Shown piece after piece: positions 34,645 through 44,814 of a DNA stretch of 64,000 nucleotides; position 1 is the first letter of the stretch, and each line of letters starts with the position of its first letter. Below the pieces are notes generated by a model, which had not been told where the DNA came from, made no database searches, and worked only from the letters and a program-made list of their open reading frames with translations. Source of the stretch: CALKJP01 sp046299555 (GTDB lineage: Bacteria > Bacteroidota > Bacteroidia > JACCXN01); assembly GCA_046299555.1 (NCBI GenBank), contig JBKBHS010000001.1, positions 310,001-374,000 on the forward strand, given 5' to 3'. The position numbers and the translations under genes are program-made.

Positions 34645-37600
34645 ATGAATTTTAAAAAATTAAATAAAAAAACAATGGGGTGGCTAATAGTACTTTTGTT
34701 TTTAGCCATAACCATGTTTTTAATCAGTAATCAATATTTGATTAATGAAAATCAAACATTTCAACAAATAAAAAATAGTTTCGAAAAAAAAGAACAGCTC
34801 CTTATATCGGAGTTAGAGAAAATAAATAATATCCCTGAAATTATTTTTGAAAAAGAAAATTATTATACAACATTATCAGACGAAGAAGGAATAGAAATTT
34901 TTGTTTTTAAAAACGATACACCTTTTATTTGGACAAGTTCTTTAATACATCCACAACAAATAAAAGATGCTATCGCTTCAAACAATCTTTATATTGAAAC
35001 ACCATCGGTTAAAGCTGTAATAATTAAACATCCATTAAATTTTAATACGGTTGGAGCAATAAAACTTTCGGAAAATTATTCCATTCAAAACCGATTTATA
35101 CAAAACAAAAACTACTTAGTTCCTGCTTCCGAAAATACAGTTAATTATCTTCCTTACAACGATGAGTTTCAAGGGATTTACTTTAACTCGAAAGAACCAG
35201 CATTTTCTGTTCAAATACTGCGTATAAATCAAATTTCAACAACGCAAAAAAATATAGCCACTATTTTATTTTTTCTGCTTTTGTTTTCGTGGATTATGTT
35301 TGTTAAAGAAGTTTTGAAAGAAAGAGGGCTTAACAAACAAATATTTATATGGCTATTTGCACTATTCGTTTCATTCGTTTTATGGGCAATTTTTTTATAT
35401 ACCAAAAAAAATATTTTATTCCAAACAGAACTATTTAGTCCTTCAGTATTTGCTGTTTTTAATGGATTGTCATCCTTAGGTGAGTTTTTGGTATTGGTGT
35501 TATTATTTTCATCATTTGCACTTATTTATCCTATAAATTACAATAATTTTCTTCATCAGCTTATAGCATTAATATATGTGTTTTTGATTTACTCCTTTGC
35601 GGTTTTAGCTATAAAGTGGTTAATTGAAAACTCTAATTTAAAATTCGACTTTAACGATATTTTAAATATTGATTTAAACAGTATTTTAGCTATAATAGCT
35701 TTATGTATATTATTTTTTAGTTTTTTGCATTTATATAAATATTATGCAATTACTGCTAAATTTAAAATATATGCATTTATATTATTTACAGTATGTTCAT
35801 TAATTGTATTGGCTAATTTCGATTTCCCGATACCGTTAATTCTATTATTTTCATTTATACTTCCGCTAATTATTCAAATTGTATATCAAGTTTCATTCAA
35901 AAACAATAAATCTTTTAATATTCTTATAAATTTAACTTTAGCCATAAGTTTGTTTCTTTCCATAAGCTATTTCACAAATCAAAAAGAACTTTTTTCTAAG
36001 CAATTTTTAGCACAAAAGATAGCTGCTGAAAACGACCCCTTAGCAGAATTATTGCTCAAAGAGTTAAAGCAAAACATTCTTAATGATAAAGAAATTGAAA
36101 CGTATATATTCGACAATACATCATTTAATAAAAGCGCTATTCAACGATATTTAAAAGAAAAATATTTTGGAGGATATTTCGATAAATATGATTTACTGGT
36201 AACTCCATGTTTTCAAAACGATTCAATAATTGTTCAACCCGGAAATAAAGCATATCAATGTGTAGATTTTTTTGTCGAAAAAATTAAAACGTATGGAATG
36301 CCTGTAAATATTGATGAAGGAATTTTTCTGTTAGATTATGAAACAGGTGTAGGAAATTATTTATTAATTATAGAAAAAGCTTATAAGGACGATATTCAAC
36401 AATGGCACAAATATTATTTGTATATTGAATTAACGGCCAAGTTAATACCCGAAGGGAGCGGTTATCCGGAACTATTGTTAGATAACAGGTTTTCAAAAGT
36501 TTCAAATTATAACAATCGCTATTCTTTTGCTAAGTATAAGAATCAAAACTTGGTGCTTTCAGGAGGTAATATAAAATATTCATTAAAAATTCCTGAATGG
36601 GCAAAACAAACAACTATAAATAAGCAAATAAAACTTAATGAATACAAGCATTATATACTTAATACCAACGATGGTGAAACAATAATTATTTCATCTGTTA
36701 ATTTTGGAATTATTGGACAATTAACCAGAATATCATATTTATTTGTAATCTTTTCTCTACTCTTTTTATGGAATAGTATTTATCATACAGGCCTAAAAAA
36801 TTTCTTTAAAAAATGGAAAAACTTTAGAACCCGAATACAAATTTTAGTTGCCGGAACCATTGCCATAGCCACCATTATTTTTGGTTTTGCCACCATTTAT
36901 TATCAACTACGACAATATCATCAACAAAATGAAAAAATAATAAAAGAAAAATTACGCTCTATATTATCAGAAATTGAGCAAGATATTGGAGAAAAAGAAA
37001 TTCTAAATGCCACAGATGAAGAATTGCTTACCTACTATTTAATTAAATATTCCAATGTGTTTTTTACCGATTTAAATATTTATGATACAGCAGGAGAGCT
37101 GTTAGCCTCATCCAGAAAAAATATTTTTGAAATAGGACTTTCTTCGCCAAAAATTAATTCGTATGCATACCATCAATTAAACCGTGAGGGATTAGCTCAA
37201 TTTATACATCGCGAAAAAATTGGGTTGCTAAGCTTTTTTTCGGCTTATACCATAATAAAAAATGATAAAGGAAGGATATTGGGATATTTAAACATTCCAT
37301 ATTTTGCAAGGCAAGACGAAATGGAAAAGGAGTTATCATTTTTTGCCGGTGCTCTAATTAACTTATATGTCGTTTTGTTTTTACTCTCCATTTTTATTGC
37401 AATAATAATTTCTCGACTAATTGCAGAACCATTACAATTAATTCGTTCGCGATTGGGAGATATTTCTCTTGGCAAGCCCAATGCTCCTATTGCATGGGAT
37501 TCAAACGATGAAATAGGCTTGCTTATAAATGAATATAATCGAATGATTCACCAGTTGGAAGAAAGCGCAGAAAAATTAGCTCGTTCAGAAAGAGAAACGG

Positions 37601-38286
37601 CTTGGAGAGAAATGGCAAGGCAAGTTGCACATGAAATTAAAAACCCTCTTACCCCCATGAAACTTTCTGCACAACATCTTCAACGCACATGGAAAGAATC
37701 GCCTGAAGAGTTTGACTTGCGTTTACAAAAATTTACACAAAATTTAATCGAACAAATAGACACCCTATCTAATATCGCTAATGAGTTTTCTGACTTTGCT
37801 AAAATGCCACGGCCAAATGTTCAAAAAATAGATATTTATAACATTGCCTCGCAATCGGTTGAGTTTTTTAAACCTACCACCAAATCGCATATTATTTTGC
37901 AAAAAAAAACCCAAAGTACCCTTGTGCTTGCTGATAAAGACCAAATGATACGCGTTTTTAATAATTTGATTAAAAATGCCATTCAGGCAATTGATGCAGA
38001 AGAAGATGGATTAATAGAAATATCTATCTGCAGAGTAAAAGATATGATTCAAGTATCTATACGTGATAATGGCAATGGAATAGACGATGATTTAAAAGAA
38101 AAAATTTTTCGTCCTAACTTTACTACCAAAACTTCTGGAATGGGCTTGGGATTAGCCATGGTTAAAAACATTATAAGTTCACATGGCGGCAATATTTGGT
38201 TTGAGTCAGAAAATCAAAAAGGCACAACATTCTTTTTTACATTACCGCTTGTTGAAAATCAAGACGAATTACAAACAAAACAATAA
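34645..38286 (+). CDS. Large NtrY-like membrane histidine kinase
   Basis: About 1213 residues with the chosen ATG. An N-terminal membrane helix (GWLIVLLFLAITMFLIS) and a periplasmic loop are followed by a hydrophobic block of about eight helices (about residues 205-450), a second large extracytoplasmic part (about 470-680), further membrane helices (IQILVAGTIAIATIIFGFA; INLYVVLFLLSIFIAIIIS), a HAMP domain, and a kinase core. The H box is VAHEIKNPLTPMKLSAQHLQ, typical of NtrY. The HATPase has NNLIKNAIQAI, DNGNGI and GMGLGLAMVKNI. No response regulator gene is adjacent. The signal sensed is unknown. The multi-helix block makes it longer than classical NtrY. Confidence 0.88.
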   Translation: MNFKKLNKKTMGWLIVLLFLAITMFLISNQYLINENQTFQQIKNSFEKKEQLLISELEKINNIPEIIFEKENYYTTLSDEEGIEIFVFKNDTPFIWTSSLIHPQQIKDAIASNNLYIETPSVKAVIIKHPLNFNTVGAIKLSENYSIQNRFIQNKNYLVPASENTVNYLPYNDEFQGIYFNSKEPAFSVQILRINQISTTQKNIATILFFLLLFSWIMFVKEVLKERGLNKQIFIWLFALFVSFVLWAIFLYTKKNILFQTELFSPSVFAVFNGLSSLGEFLVLVLLFSSFALIYPINYNNFLHQLIALIYVFLIYSFAVLAIKWLIENSNLKFDFNDILNIDLNSILAIIALCILFFSFLHLYKYYAITAKFKIYAFILFTVCSLIVLANFDFPIPLILLFSFILPLIIQIVYQVSFKNNKSFNILINLTLAISLFLSISYFTNQKELFSKQFLAQKIAAENDPLAELLLKELKQNILNDKEIETYIFDNTSFNKSAIQRYLKEKYFGGYFDKYDLLVTPCFQNDSIIVQPGNKAYQCVDFFVEKIKTYGMPVNIDEGIFLLDYETGVGNYLLIIEKAYKDDIQQWHKYYLYIELTAKLIPEGSGYPELLLDNRFSKVSNYNNRYSFAKYKNQNLVLSGGNIKYSLKIPEWAKQTTINKQIKLNEYKHYILNTNDGETIIISSVNFGIIGQLTRISYLFVIFSLLFLWNSIYHTGLKNFFKKWKNFRTRIQILVAGTIAIATIIFGFATIYYQLRQYHQQNEKIIKEKLRSILSEIEQDIGEKEILNATDEELLTYYLIKYSNVFFTDLNIYDTAGELLASSRKNIFEIGLSSPKINSYAYHQLNREGLAQFIHREKIGLLSFFSAYTIIKNDKGRILGYLNIPYFARQDEMEKELSFFAGALINLYVVLFLLSIFIAIIISRLIAEPLQLIRSRLGDISLGKPNAPIAWDSNDEIGLLINEYNRMIHQLEESAEKLARSERETAWREMARQVAHEIKNPLTPMKLSAQHLQRTWKESPEEFDLRLQKFTQNLIEQIDTLSNIANEFSDFAKMPRPNVQKIDIYNIASQSVEFFKPTTKSHIILQKKTQSTLVLADKDQMIRVFNNLIKNAIQAIDAEEDGLIEISICRVKDMIQVSIRDNGNGIDDDLKEKIFRPNFTTKTSGMGLGLAMVKNIISSHGGNIWFESENQKGTTFFFTLPLVENQDELQTKQ

Positions 38287-38327
38287 AACAATCTTTATAA
38301 TTTTAGCACACCATAAAAAAACAAAAT

Positions 38328-39104
38328 ATGTCATACAACAATCTTTTAATCGAAAACAAAAACGGTTCTCTAATAATTACAATAAACCGCCCTGATAAGC
38401 TTAATGCTTTAAACAAAGAAACAATAGCAGAACTTAGCAGTGCACTAAAAAATGCGGAAAAAGACCATGCAGTAAAAGTTATTATTTTAACCGGAGCTGG
38501 TCAAAAAGCCTTTGTTGCGGGTGCCGATATTTCCGAATTCGCCCATTTTACGGTAGAACAAGGAAAAGAACTAAGCGCAAGCGGCCATAAATTATTATTT
38601 GATGTAGCAGAAAATTTATCAAAACCAATTATAGCAGCTATAAATGGGTTTGCATTAGGTGGAGGCTTAGAATTAGCAATGAGTTGCCACATTAGAGTTG
38701 CTTCTGATAATGCAAAAATGGGCTTACCGGAAGTTTCATTAGGAGTAATTCCCGGATATGGCGGTACACAACGATTAACAAATTTAGTAGGCAAAGGAAA
38801 AGCCTTCGAAATGATTATGACAGCCGATATGATTACCGCAAACGAAGCCTTACAATGGGGCTTAGTAAACCATGTTACCTCACAAGATTCTTTAATATCA
38901 AAATGTGAAGAAATTGCCGATAAAATAAAGTTGCGCTCAAGTTCGGCTATTGCAAGTGCTATAATTGCTGTTAATGCTTCAACAACTGATGGTGTAAACG
39001 GATATCAGGTAGAAATAGAAGAGTTTGGTAAATGTTTTGGAACACCCGATTTTAAAGAAGGCACAAGCGCATTTTTAGAAAAAAGAAAACCAAATTTTAA
39101 ATAA
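38328..39104 (+). CDS. Enoyl-CoA hydratase/isomerase family protein
   Basis: A crotonase-fold enzyme of 258 residues that hydrates enoyl-CoA (crotonyl-CoA or similar). The oxyanion-hole segments AFVAGADISEF and GFALGGGLELAMS are present, and both catalytic glutamates of hydratases can be seen (GGLELA and GLPEVSLG), followed by IPGYGGTQRL. This supports hydratase activity rather than an isomerase-only form. The chain length preferred cannot be told. It follows the kinase by 41 bases and ends at a terminator. Confidence 0.92.
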   Translation: MSYNNLLIENKNGSLIITINRPDKLNALNKETIAELSSALKNAEKDHAVKVIILTGAGQKAFVAGADISEFAHFTVEQGKELSASGHKLLFDVAENLSKPIIAAINGFALGGGLELAMSCHIRVASDNAKMGLPEVSLGVIPGYGGTQRLTNLVGKGKAFEMIMTADMITANEALQWGLVNHVTSQDSLISKCEEIADKIKLRSSSAIASAIIAVNASTTDGVNGYQVEIEEFGKCFGTPDFKEGTSAFLEKRKPNFK

Positions 39105-39121
39105 AAAAATTTTTAATAAAC

Positions 39122-39150
39122 AACCGGCTTACAATAGCCGGTTTCTTTTA
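39122..39150 (+). terminator. Intrinsic terminator
   Basis: 8-bp stem AACCGGCT / AGCCGGTT with a six-base loop and T-rich tail, 17 bases after the enoyl-CoA hydratase gene. It separates that gene from the envelope block. Confidence 0.8.
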
Positions 39151-39165
39151 GTGTAAAATCAGAGG

Positions 39166-40656
39166 TTGAATCCCTTAAAAAAATTAGCATCACAAACAGC
39201 CATTTATGGGTTAAGCAGCATTTTAGGACGTCTGCTAAATTATCTATTGGTACCTCTTTATACTCGTGTATTTACTCCCGAAGAGTATGGAATTGTTACC
39301 GAAATGTATGCCTATGTTTCCTTTCTTATTATCATTTTAACCTACGGAATGGAAACAGCATTTTTTCGTTTTTCACAAAGCCAAACCAACAAAGAAAATG
39401 TTTATAGCACTACCTTAATTTCAATTCTATTTACATCAGCACTATTTATAATCATTATTAATATTTATGCAAAACCAATAGCATCCGTTATCGGATACGA
39501 AACCAAATCTGTTTATATAAATTGGTTTGCTTGGATAATTGGATTAGACGCTATAAGTGCTATACCATTTGCAAAACTTAGAGAACAAAAAAAAGCTAAA
39601 ACCTTTGCAGCATTACGCTTAATAAACATTTTTGTAAATATATTTTTCAATCTTTTCTTCATAGTTTATCTTCCTCAAGTTATAAATAATAGCAACCATT
39701 TTTTATATCATATAGCTCATAAATTATATGATTCACAAATGAGAGAGGGCTACGTATTTGTTTCCAATTTAATTGCCAGCGCATTTACGTTATTGCTTTT
39801 GGCTCCATCTGTTTTAAAAATAAACTGGCATTTTGATGTTCAATTATGGAAAAACATGTTGCGCTATGCCTTGCCTTTATTAATTGCTGGTTTGGCAGGA
39901 ATGACTAACGAAACCATGGATAGAATTCTTATAAAATATTTATTGCCGAAAGATATTTCAATGGTTCAATTAGGAATATATGGAGCTTGCTACAAAGTTT
40001 CTATTCTTATGACCATTTTTACACAAGCTTTTCGGTTTGCTGCCGAACCCTTCTTTTTTGCACAAGAAAAAGAAAGCGGCTCCGCACAATTGTATGCCGA
40101 TGTAATGAAATATTTTACCATGGCCGGAATGATAATATTTTTAGCAATAATGCTTTTTATAGAAATTGTTCAGCAATTTATAGGAGAGCAATATCGTGAA
40201 GGAATTGGGGTAGTACCAATATTGTTGTTGGCAAATGTTTTTTTTGGAATGTTTTTTAATTTATCCATTTGGTATAAACTATCCGGAAAAACAAGATATG
40301 GTGCTGCATTATCTTTATTTGGAGCCGCATTAACCATTTTATTAAACATTTTACTAATTCCTTTAATGGGATATATGGGAGCTGCTTGGGCTACGTTAAT
40401 ATGTTATTTTTCAATGTTAGTTGCTTCATATATAATTGGCCAAAAAAAATATTATATCCCTTATGATGTTGGCAGAATAGCATTAATTATATTAACAGCA
40501 ATTGCCATATATTTTATTTCAGATTTATTAAAAAACGTTTTATCACAAGCATTGAAATATGTATTTAATACATTTTTGCTCATTTTATACCTTGTATTAC
40601 TTTTCTTTTTAGAGCGTTTAAAAAAACGTAACTTAGCAACGAGCGAAACAAAATAG
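39166..40656 (+). CDS. MOP-superfamily polysaccharide flippase
   Basis: A 496-residue integral membrane protein with about 12-14 hydrophobic helices, starting with the Wzx-like KKLASQTAIYGLSSILGRLLNYLLVPLYT-type sequence and the RVFTPEEYGIVTEMYAYVSF segment. Proteins of this family flip lipid-linked sugars across the inner membrane. The start is TTG at 39166, preceded by AGAGG. It is the first gene of a tightly packed six-gene run, ending one base before dut. The substrate is unknown; a sugar nucleotidyltransferase two genes on would fit a role in glycan or lipid-linked sugar synthesis. Confidence 0.88.
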   Translation: MNPLKKLASQTAIYGLSSILGRLLNYLLVPLYTRVFTPEEYGIVTEMYAYVSFLIIILTYGMETAFFRFSQSQTNKENVYSTTLISILFTSALFIIIINIYAKPIASVIGYETKSVYINWFAWIIGLDAISAIPFAKLREQKKAKTFAALRLINIFVNIFFNLFFIVYLPQVINNSNHFLYHIAHKLYDSQMREGYVFVSNLIASAFTLLLLAPSVLKINWHFDVQLWKNMLRYALPLLIAGLAGMTNETMDRILIKYLLPKDISMVQLGIYGACYKVSILMTIFTQAFRFAAEPFFFAQEKESGSAQLYADVMKYFTMAGMIIFLAIMLFIEIVQQFIGEQYREGIGVVPILLLANVFFGMFFNLSIWYKLSGKTRYGAALSLFGAALTILLNILLIPLMGYMGAAWATLICYFSMLVASYIIGQKKYYIPYDVGRIALIILTAIAIYFISDLLKNVLSQALKYVFNTFLLILYLVLLFFLERLKKRNLATSETK

Positions 40657-40657
40657 A

Positions 40658-41092
40658 ATGAAAATTAAAATTGTAAACAAATCAAAACACCCCTTGCCGG
40701 AATATGCTACAGAAGCATCGGCAGGATTAGATTTAAGAGCAAATATTGCAAGTCCAATTATCTTAAAGCCTTTAGAAAGGGCTTTAATTTCAACTGGATT
40801 ATTTATAGAGCTACCCGTTGGGTTCGAAGCACAAATTCGACCACGTAGCGGCTTAGCATTTAAACAAGGTATTACGGTATTAAATTCACCGGGAACAATT
40901 GATGCTGATTATCGTGGAGAAATTAAAGTGTTGTTGGTAAATTTATCAAACGAAAATTTTGAAATAAACGATGGAGAAAGAATTGCACAAATGGTTATTG
41001 CAAAACACGAAAGAGCCGCCTGGCATTGTGTTGAATATTTAGAAGAAACCAAAAGAGGCGAAGGAGGATTTGGAAGCACAGGAAAAAAATAA
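40658..41092 (+). CDS. dut: dUTP diphosphatase
   Basis: Hydrolyses dUTP to dUMP, keeping uracil out of DNA and feeding thymidylate synthesis. All five trimeric dUTPase motifs are visible in 144 residues: AGLDLRA, RPRSGLAFKQGI, GTIDADYRGEI, RIAQMVI and RGEGGFGSTG. Start ATG one base after the flippase stop codon. Its place inside an envelope-gene run is known from other Bacteroidota and may have no functional meaning. Confidence 0.97.
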   Translation: MKIKIVNKSKHPLPEYATEASAGLDLRANIASPIILKPLERALISTGLFIELPVGFEAQIRPRSGLAFKQGITVLNSPGTIDADYRGEIKVLLVNLSNENFEINDGERIAQMVIAKHERAAWHCVEYLEETKRGEGGFGSTGKK

Positions 41093-41136
41093 CTTTAGTA
41101 ATATAGAATTTTAAAAGTTTCAATAAGTAAAAATAA

Positions 41137-42138
41137 ATGAAAATCATCATCCCAATGGCCGGCATGGGAAAACGCATGAGGCCTCATACACTTACCGTTC
41201 CAAAGCCGTTAATCCCTGTTGCAGGAAAACCAATAGTTGAGTGGTTGGTAGAAGATTTAGTTAAAGTTTGCAACGAAAAAGTTAATGAAATAGCTTTTGT
41301 AATAGGACGTTTTGGCGATGAAACAGAAAAAAAATTAATTACAATTGCCGAAAAACAAGGTGCAAAAGGAACCATTCATTATCAAGATGAAGCTTTAGGT
41401 ACAGCTCATGCAATCATGTGTGCCGAATCGGCTTTAACTGAAAAAACTATAGTAGCTTTTGCTGATACTTTATTTAAAGCCGATTTTAAATTAGATGAGC
41501 AAAACGATAGCATCATTTGGGTGCATAAAGTAGAAGACCCAAGAGCATTTGGCGTAGTTAAGCTAAACGAAAAAAACGAAATAACCGATTTTGTCGAAAA
41601 ACCGGAACACTTTGTTTCTGATTTGGCCATAATCGGAATATATTATTTTAAAGATGGAGAAAACCTAAAAAAAGAATTGAAATATCTTTTAGATAATGAT
41701 ATAAAAGAAAAAGGGGAATATCAACTTACAAATGCCTTGGAAAACATGAAAAACAAGGGTTTACGATTTGTTCCCGGCAAAGTTGAAGAATGGCTCGATT
41801 GCGGAAACAAAGATGCTACGGTATACACCAACAGAAGAATGCTTGAAATTAAACGCAAAGAACTACCCCCAATAAATCAAACATTATTTTCAAATTCAGT
41901 AATAATACAGCCGTGCTATATTGCCGAAGGAATTAAAATATCAAATTCGGTAATCGGTCCTTATGTTTCAATAGGAGAAGGCACAATAATAGAAAACTCA
42001 AATATTAGCAATAGCATTATTCAAAAATCTGCAAAAGTAAAAAATGCTCATATTAGCAATTCAATGCTTGGCAATGGAGCAGAATATCATGGAAAATCAG
42101 CCGATTTAAGCATAAGCGATTATACTATCATTAAATAA
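41137..42138 (+). CDS. Sugar-phosphate nucleotidyltransferase with left-handed beta-helix tail
   Basis: Transfers a nucleotide onto a sugar 1-phosphate. The GT-A type N-terminal domain (about 1-235) begins IIPMAGMGKRMRPHTLTVPK with the LIPVAGKPI block, the GTAHAI base-binding loop and EWLDCGNKD near its end. The C-terminal part (about 250-333) is a hexapeptide beta-helix (SVIGPYVSIGEGTIIENSNI). This is a RmlA/GlmU-like layout, but no acetyltransferase active site is visible, so the tail is probably structural or regulatory. Which sugar is used is unknown. The next gene follows after seven bases. Confidence 0.9.
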   Translation: MKIIIPMAGMGKRMRPHTLTVPKPLIPVAGKPIVEWLVEDLVKVCNEKVNEIAFVIGRFGDETEKKLITIAEKQGAKGTIHYQDEALGTAHAIMCAESALTEKTIVAFADTLFKADFKLDEQNDSIIWVHKVEDPRAFGVVKLNEKNEITDFVEKPEHFVSDLAIIGIYYFKDGENLKKELKYLLDNDIKEKGEYQLTNALENMKNKGLRFVPGKVEEWLDCGNKDATVYTNRRMLEIKRKELPPINQTLFSNSVIIQPCYIAEGIKISNSVIGPYVSIGEGTIIENSNISNSIIQKSAKVKNAHISNSMLGNGAEYHGKSADLSISDYTIIK

Positions 42139-42145
42139 TAAATAA

Positions 42146-43897
42146 TTGAAGCAAAAATCAACCCATATAATTTTATTAATCTCGCTAATTATAGGCTTGT
42201 TTATTATTTCTTGTAAATCAAAAGAAAATGTTGTTACAACATCAAATAATAAAAATAAGCAAAACCTAAGCGAAAAAGACAGATTAAATTTTGATTATCT
42301 ATATCATAATGCTAATAAGGAAAAAATTTTGGGAAATTATGATTTAGCTTCGAGTTTATATATGCAATGCATTAAAATAAACCCCAAAGAACCAGCACCT
42401 TATTATGATTTAGCAACCATTTTTACTTTTCAAAACAAAACAAAAGAAGCACTTGATTTTGCTCGACAAGCATATGTTTTAAATAAAGAAAATATTTGGT
42501 ATAGTTTGCTTTATGCTGAATTGTTATCACAATCGGGACAGTTTCAAAAAGCAATTGACGTATTTTCAGAAATTATTAAAAAAAATCCCGGAAAAGTAGA
42601 GGTGATAATGGAAATGGGGAATATTCAGGAACAAATGCAACAATATGATAATGCTATTAAATCCTATAATCAAGCAGAACAAATTACCGGAATAAGCGAA
42701 GAAACATCATTAAGTAAACAACGAGTTTATCTAAAACAAAATAAAATTAATAAAGCTATTGAAGAAACAAAGCGCTTAGTAGAGGCCATTCCTCAAGAGC
42801 CTCGCTATCGCTTAATGTTAGCAGAACTATATGAGAATAATAAAGAGCCTGATAAAGCTTTTGAAATCTATACCGAAGCATTAAAAACCGATCCTGATAA
42901 CCCATATATTTTGCTATCGCTTGCCGATTATCATCATAAAAGAAAAGAATACGCCAAAGCTTTTAATTATTTAAGAAGAGCATATGCAAATCCTGATATG
43001 GATATTGACAATAAAATAAAAATTTTATTGTCGTTTTACATGACTTCAGAAGGGAATGAAGAATTAAGCAAAGAAGTATACTCTCTTTTTGAAATACTAA
43101 TTGCAACTCATCCAAACGATGGCAAGGCATATTCCATTTACGGAGACTTTTTATATCGCGATTTAAAACTTAAAGAAGCAAGAGATCAATTTAAAAAAGC
43201 ATTAGAGTTTAGCGCTGATAAATTTGCCATTTGGAATCAAGTAATTATTTTAGATTCAGAGTTGCAAGAGTGGGAAACAATGGAAAAAGATAGCGAAAAG
43301 GCCATTGAATTATTCCCTACACAACCCAATTTTTACCTGTTTAGCGGCTTAGCAAAAATCCAATTAAAAAAATATCAGGAGGCGGTTGAAAAACTTGAGT
43401 TAGGGGCGGCATTAGTAGTAGATAATGCCCAACTTTCAAGCCAATTTTTTTCAAATTTAGGCGATGCATATCATCGTATGAATAAAAATAAAGAGTCCGA
43501 TATGGCTTATGAAAAAGCCCTTAAATTCGACCCCAACAATGTTTATGTGCTCAATAATTACAGTTATTACCTATCATTAAGAAAAGAAAAACTTGATGAT
43601 GCGGAGCGCATGTCTAAACGAGCCAACGAAATAGAACCCGGAAGCCCCTCATTTCAAGACACCTATGCATGGGTGTTGTTTCAACAAGGGAAATATGATG
43701 AAGCATTAAAATGGATTGTCAAAGCGATTGAAAACGGAGGAGCCAACAATGCGGTAATTTTAGAACACAAAGGAGATATTTTATACAAAACCGGAAATGT
43801 AAAAGAAGCTGTAGAATATTGGAAAAAAGCGTTAGAATTGGGTGAAAACTCAGAAAAACTTCAACAAAAAATTAAATCACAAAAGTATATCGAATAA
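42146..43897 (+). CDS. TPR-repeat lipoprotein
   Basis: A 583-residue lipoprotein: hydrophobic leader IILLISLIIGLFIISC with a lipobox cysteine at about residue 23, then about 12 TPR units through the whole length (for example LAELYENNKEPDKAFEIYTEAL, EALKWIVKAIENGGANNAVI). The start is TTG at 42146. TPR lipoproteins of this kind usually scaffold envelope complexes. Packed between the nucleotidyltransferase (seven bases upstream) and the DUF4292 lipoprotein (two bases downstream), it probably works with the EnvC-like and LolA-like products of the same run. This is inference from gene order. Confidence 0.87.
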   Translation: MKQKSTHIILLISLIIGLFIISCKSKENVVTTSNNKNKQNLSEKDRLNFDYLYHNANKEKILGNYDLASSLYMQCIKINPKEPAPYYDLATIFTFQNKTKEALDFARQAYVLNKENIWYSLLYAELLSQSGQFQKAIDVFSEIIKKNPGKVEVIMEMGNIQEQMQQYDNAIKSYNQAEQITGISEETSLSKQRVYLKQNKINKAIEETKRLVEAIPQEPRYRLMLAELYENNKEPDKAFEIYTEALKTDPDNPYILLSLADYHHKRKEYAKAFNYLRRAYANPDMDIDNKIKILLSFYMTSEGNEELSKEVYSLFEILIATHPNDGKAYSIYGDFLYRDLKLKEARDQFKKALEFSADKFAIWNQVIILDSELQEWETMEKDSEKAIELFPTQPNFYLFSGLAKIQLKKYQEAVEKLELGAALVVDNAQLSSQFFSNLGDAYHRMNKNKESDMAYEKALKFDPNNVYVLNNYSYYLSLRKEKLDDAERMSKRANEIEPGSPSFQDTYAWVLFQQGKYDEALKWIVKAIENGGANNAVILEHKGDILYKTGNVKEAVEYWKKALELGENSEKLQQKIKSQKYIE

Positions 43898-43899
43898 AA

Positions 43900-44814
43900 G
43901 TGTTTAAAATCAGGCAAAATCCGGCATTATTCATTTTATTTATTTTGGTTTTTTCTTGTAAAACCAAAAAAGAAATTAGTGTTGTAACAACCAATAATGA
44001 AATAGATACTAAAAACCCTGCGTATTTATTAGATAAAATGTATAAAAATGATACAAAATTTGAAACCTTAAGTGCTAAGTTTTCGGCCGACTTATACACC
44101 GGCAATAATAATACAACATTTAAATCTACTTTAAGAATTAAAAAAGATAGCGCTATTTGGATGTCTATTTCACCGGCATTAGGCATTGAAGTAGCAAGAG
44201 TATTAATTACAAAAGATTCTGTATATTTTATGAATCGAATAAATTCAACTTTTTTTGCCGGAGATTTTCTTTATTTCAGCAACTTATTAAATACAGAAGT
44301 TGACTATGAATTACTCGAAGCATTGTTGATTGGAAACGCTATTGATAAATTTTCTCCGGACGATTTTATTGTTTTTCAAGAAAAAAATCAATTAGTATTA
44401 AGTACTCACAAAAAGAGAGTAGTAAAAAAAACCCTACAAAAACAAGAGCGAGCAGAAAAATTAGAAAATAAAGATAAAATAGAAAAAGCCGACAAAGTTG
44501 AAGCAAAAGAAAAAAAAATAATTACAAAAACAGCTCCAACAGACACTTCAATATTTGTTCAAACAATATGGCTTAATGCCGACAACTATAAAATAGAAGA
44601 ATATCGCTATAGAGATGTAAACCCCGATAAACTCCTGCATATATATTACAGCAATTTTAATACGGTCGATAATTACAGCATTCCACACGAAATAAAACTT
44701 AATTTAAGCGGGGGGCAATCTGCTAAATTAACAATTACCTATTCTAAAATAACGTTAAACGGAGAGGTTACTTTCCCTTATACGGTTCCGGAAAAATATG
44801 AACAAATTAAATAA
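43900..44814 (+). CDS. DUF4292 lipoprotein (LolA/LolB-like fold family)
   Basis: A 304-residue lipoprotein with leader ALFILFILVFSC and lipobox Cys at about residue 20. The body matches the DUF4292 family: FETLSAKFSADLYT, TLRIKKDSAIWMSISPALGIEVAR, and MNRINSTFFAGDFLYFSNLLN. The fold resembles LolA/LolB, so a role in lipid or lipoprotein handling at the outer membrane is possible. A Lys-rich insertion (about 175-210, KAEKEKKI type) is probably a disordered linker. The start is GTG at 43900. The 3' end overlaps the next gene by 17 bases, a sign of translational coupling to the EnvC-like protein. Confidence 0.85.
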   Translation: MFKIRQNPALFILFILVFSCKTKKEISVVTTNNEIDTKNPAYLLDKMYKNDTKFETLSAKFSADLYTGNNNTTFKSTLRIKKDSAIWMSISPALGIEVARVLITKDSVYFMNRINSTFFAGDFLYFSNLLNTEVDYELLEALLIGNAIDKFSPDDFIVFQEKNQLVLSTHKKRVVKKTLQKQERAEKLENKDKIEKADKVEAKEKKIITKTAPTDTSIFVQTIWLNADNYKIEEYRYRDVNPDKLLHIYYSNFNTVDNYSIPHEIKLNLSGGQSAKLTITYSKITLNGEVTFPYTVPEKYEQIK

